A stretch of 64,000 bases of DNA from Clostridiaceae bacterium Marseille-Q4143 (lineage in GTDB: Bacteria > Bacillota > Clostridia > Lachnospirales > Lachnospiraceae), in contig CP073693.1 of NCBI GenBank assembly GCA_018228645.1, forward strand, positions 1 to 64,000, given 5' to 3'. The notes under the pieces were generated by a model. That model did not search any database. It worked only from the letters and a program-made list of their open reading frames with translations, and was not told the origin of the DNA. Made by a program: the position numbers and the translations under genes. Of this stretch, positions 61,879 to 64,000 are shown one piece after another. Numbering within the stretch: position 1 is the stretch's first letter; every line of letters starts with the position of its first letter.

Positions 61879-62766
61879 ATGGATAATACAGCATCTGCCA
61901 TGGCATCCATGGAAAAGCTGGAGCACTCCAATCAGGCCTTTCCTGTTTCTGAATTTATTGATGAATATGATGCTTCTTCAGGAGGAATCTATCCCAGTCA
62001 CTGGCATCAGGAAATGGAGCTTCAGATCATTCTGTCCGGCAGTGCCCGATATACGGTAAATGGAGAAAACTATGTCGTTAAAGAAGGAAACGCTCTCTAC
62101 ATTGCTCCGAATGCCATTCACCAGTCCAGTTCGCTGGAACCTGGTACGGTTGGATATAATCTGGTCATCCTTCCTGTCCTGTTCACACGAATTCTGAAAA
62201 ACATTCACTGTGAACAGTACTCTCTTCCTCTAACCATGCTGCAGCCAAGTGCTTTTCTGATTTCACCGGATTCAAAAACAGGATTCAGCATTCTGGAAAC
62301 CATGCGCCGCATGTACTATACGGAAAGTTCCAATCATGCATATGAATTATTTCTTCTTCAGAACCTGCTTGGCATCTGGCGCAGTCTTCTTGCCCTTTTT
62401 CCAAAGCCCGCTTCAGATACTGCTGACAGTCCAAAACTTCTGAAAGAAAGCCGTATGAGAGATATGCTGGATTACATTCATGAGAACTTTTCCCAGCCCA
62501 TTACCATATCACAGATTGCAGCCAGTGCCAGCATCAGCAGAAGTGAATGTTTCCGCTGTTTTTCTGATATGTCACATATTACTCCTATGGAATATCTGAA
62601 TCAGTATCGCATATTTGAAGCGACCAGACAACTGACCACCACCAGTGATCCGATTACCGATATCTGTTATGCTGTGGGATTTAACTCAACCAGTTATTTT
62701 TCAAAAGAATTTAAGAAGATTTATCAGATGACGCCCCGGGAATACCGGGCATCAAAGAAAGTTTAA
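61879..62766 (+). CDS. AraC-family transcriptional regulator with cupin domain
   Basis: A 295-residue regulator with an N-terminal cupin (about 30-110, SHWHQEMELQIILSGSARYTVNG) and two C-terminal AraC helix-turn-helix units (about 195-295), including ITISQIAASASISRSECFRCF and ITDICYAVGFNSTSYFSKEFKK. It is divergent from the GPH-transketolase operon and is the obvious sugar-responsive activator of it. A terminator follows directly. Confidence 0.95.
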   Translation: MDNTASAMASMEKLEHSNQAFPVSEFIDEYDASSGGIYPSHWHQEMELQIILSGSARYTVNGENYVVKEGNALYIAPNAIHQSSSLEPGTVGYNLVILPVLFTRILKNIHCEQYSLPLTMLQPSAFLISPDSKTGFSILETMRRMYYTESSNHAYELFLLQNLLGIWRSLLALFPKPASDTADSPKLLKESRMRDMLDYIHENFSQPITISQIAASASISRSECFRCFSDMSHITPMEYLNQYRIFEATRQLTTTSDPITDICYAVGFNSTSYFSKEFKKIYQMTPREYRASKKV

Positions 62767-62768
62767 AA

Positions 62769-62815
62769 AACTCCCGTTACCATCAGACCAGACTGTCTGT
62801 GCAGTAACGGGAGTT
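62769..62815. terminator. Bidirectional terminator between AraC and LysR genes
   Basis: AACTCCCGTTAC (62769-62780) pairs perfectly with GTAACGGGAGTT (62804-62815), flanked by an A-tract on one side and T-rich sequence on the other. An inner CAGAC/GTCTG pair adds to the structure. Confidence 0.92.
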
Positions 62816-62821
62816 CTTCTT

Positions 62822-63730
62822 TTATTTTAAATGTTCTTTCACATATTCTACAAACTTCACTGCTTCCTCCGGCAGATCACCGCGAAGCCGTTTTACATAC
62901 CCGAAGGTAATACTGTCTTTCATTCCCTGGATGGGAATTGCATGAATATCCCCCTGCCCGGTCAGAATATCCGGGAAGAGGCCGCTGCTGACATTGGCAA
63001 GCGCGGTCGTACGAAGCATATGAGTCAGAAGACTTCGATTATTGGTCACCACAATCTGTCCCTGATTCTGATAATAAAGCGAATCCATACCGCCTTCCAT
63101 CAGGTGCATTTCCGGCATGACATAGGCATTCTGGCTCTGCACATACTGTAGGGTTCGAAGATCCCTCTCGGTCACAATTTTTGCATGATAAAGAGGATTT
63201 TTCGGACCTACATAGAGAAATGGCTCCGTCTGACAGATGGCAATAAATTTCAGATGTTTCCGTTCGATCATCTGTAGATAAGAGGTCATCCGCCGCTGAT
63301 CTGCATAGAAAAATCCTGCATCAATGGTATGATGATGAAGCGCCTGGAACAACTCTTCCACCGTGCTGTCCTGATACCAGACCTTCAGTCCCTCTTCCAG
63401 ACGCATTTCGCAGTAACTGCCCACAAGTGCAGCAAACCGGTCTCCTGCAGCCGAAGCCACATGCAGGACTCTCTCCTCTTCTTCCTCTACTGCATGGATC
63501 TTTGCCGCATCCACCAGCATGTTGCAGGCATATTCATAGATCTTCTTTCCTGCTTCTGTTGCTTCCACACCTCTCGATTTTCGTTCCAGAAGCTGTACAT
63601 CCAGTTCCATTTCCAGTGCCTTAATGGATTTACTGATATGCGGCTGTGTCGTATACAGCATTTCTGCCGCTTTTTTAAAACTGCCGCTCTCCACACTCAC
63701 TACAAAATACTGCAACTGCTTCAGATCCAT
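62822..63730 (-). CDS. LysR-family transcriptional regulator
   Basis: A 302-residue LysR protein with the N-terminal winged helix (about 1-60, VVSVESGSFKKAAEMLYTTQPHISKSIKALE) and a type-2 periplasmic-binding effector domain (about 90-300). It is convergent with the AraC gene and lies 26 bases after a MATE exporter gene on the same strand, so the two may be co-transcribed. The effector is unknown. Confidence 0.94.
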   Translation of the reverse strand: MDLKQLQYFVVSVESGSFKKAAEMLYTTQPHISKSIKALEMELDVQLLERKSRGVEATEAGKKIYEYACNMLVDAAKIHAVEEEEERVLHVASAAGDRFAALVGSYCEMRLEEGLKVWYQDSTVEELFQALHHHTIDAGFFYADQRRMTSYLQMIERKHLKFIAICQTEPFLYVGPKNPLYHAKIVTERDLRTLQYVQSQNAYVMPEMHLMEGGMDSLYYQNQGQIVVTNNRSLLTHMLRTTALANVSSGLFPDILTGQGDIHAIPIQGMKDSITFGYVKRLRGDLPEEAVKFVEYVKEHLK

Positions 63731-63756
63731 GATTCCCCCACCTTTCAGTAATTCTG

Positions 63757-64000
63757 CTATTTAGAAATATGTGATACATCAAAGCGCCAGAGAATCAGGA
63801 AGGAAATCCCCGCCGCAATCCATGACGCAATATAAATTACAACAATACATTCCATGGTTCCATATATCGGAAGTACCAGTAAGATACCAATCACACGAAG
63901 CAGGCAGATAGCCAGCAGCGTAGTAATCATGGGCCGCACGGTATCTCCTGTACCGCAGCAGGCACCGGAAAGAGCTTCCGCAATGGCATAGAAGAAAAAG
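63757..64000 (-). CDS. MATE-family efflux transporter, C-terminal part (cut by window edge)
   Basis: The last 80 codons of a membrane protein. The reading FFFYAIAEALSGACCGTGDT followed by RPM matches the conserved late-helix motif of MATE exporters, and two more hydrophobic helices follow before the stop. The N-terminal part is beyond the window. Confidence 0.8.
   Translation of the reverse strand, partial: FFFYAIAEALSGACCGTGDTVRPMITTLLAICLLRVIGILLVLPIYGTMECIVVIYIASWIAAGISFLILWRFDVSHISK

Noticed and set aside
1..64000. CRISPR array, tRNA, rRNA or prophage genes
   Set aside because: No regularly spaced repeats, no tRNA cloverleaf ends, no rRNA sequence and no phage structural or integrase genes were seen on reading both strands.

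Overview
The window looks like chromosomal DNA of a gut Lachnospiraceae firmicute, most like Blautia or a near relative. The evidence is a moderate-to-low GC content, strong AGGAGG ribosome binding sites, TTGACA/TATAAT-type promoters, lipoprotein ABC receptors and a clostridial gene repertoire. I assigned it by reading alone, so the genus is an inference. Most genes lie on the minus strand. There is no rRNA, tRNA, CRISPR array or prophage.

Layout. 1-361: start of a malic enzyme behind a textbook promoter whose -35 is overlapped by a GntR-type palindrome. 534-5425: an AT-rich module (M20 hydrolase, PatB-type C-S lyase, permease, RidA, divergent YheO/DauR-type regulator) followed by a degenerate, IS-like stretch (5426-6078). 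6079-10485: housekeeping genes pheA, folC, a small CmpB-like membrane protein and pyrBI. 10483-24001: a large sugar locus. It holds a sensory operon (lipoprotein sugar receptor, histidine kinase, NarL-type regulator, tethered solute-binding protein, AI-2E-family membrane protein), a ribose-type ABC importer, and an isomerase/kinase/aldolase operon with a ROK regulator. 24179-30229: glutamate synthase gltBD. 30589-37612: a small Cys-rich protein, MATE and MFS exporters, an ECF sigma/anti-sigma pair and a gamma-carbonic anhydrase. 37689-44180: hydantoinase (hyuAB), an Xaa-Pro type peptidase and a cyclophilin, bracketed by direct copies of an IS1182-family end. 44182-49152: a nickel/peptide-type ABC importer. 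50149-53031: an iron/cobalamin-type ABC importer with a structured leader. 53165-61641: an eight-gene catabolic operon (GPH symporter, Hyi-like isomerase, Gfo/Idh oxidoreductase, Zn-ADH, split transketolase, Fe-ADH, phosphofructokinase) divergent from an AraC regulator. The end holds a LysR regulator and the C-terminus of another MATE exporter.

How the parts work together. In the 15-24 kb locus the external sugar is probably sensed by a receptor that is a paralogue of the transporter receptor. The two-component system would then switch on the ABC importer and the isomerase-kinase-aldolase operon. Those two operons share an identical CATGACATTTGTCATA site at the same distance from the -10 box. 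In the 0.5-5.4 kb module, a deacylase/peptidase, a C-S lyase and the aminoacrylate deaminase RidA form a logical chain for cysteine conjugates. The 53-62 kb operon appears to oxidise or isomerise an imported polyol or sugar and to split it by transketolase chemistry, with a reductase removing an aldehyde by-product. Its substrate is not evident.

The items most likely to be new are the paired-promoter regulon, the IS-bracketed hydantoinase/prolidase/cyclophilin block, the attenuator-like leader in front of a MATE exporter, the hairpin-embedded RBS of the FecCD operon, and the split-transketolase operon.
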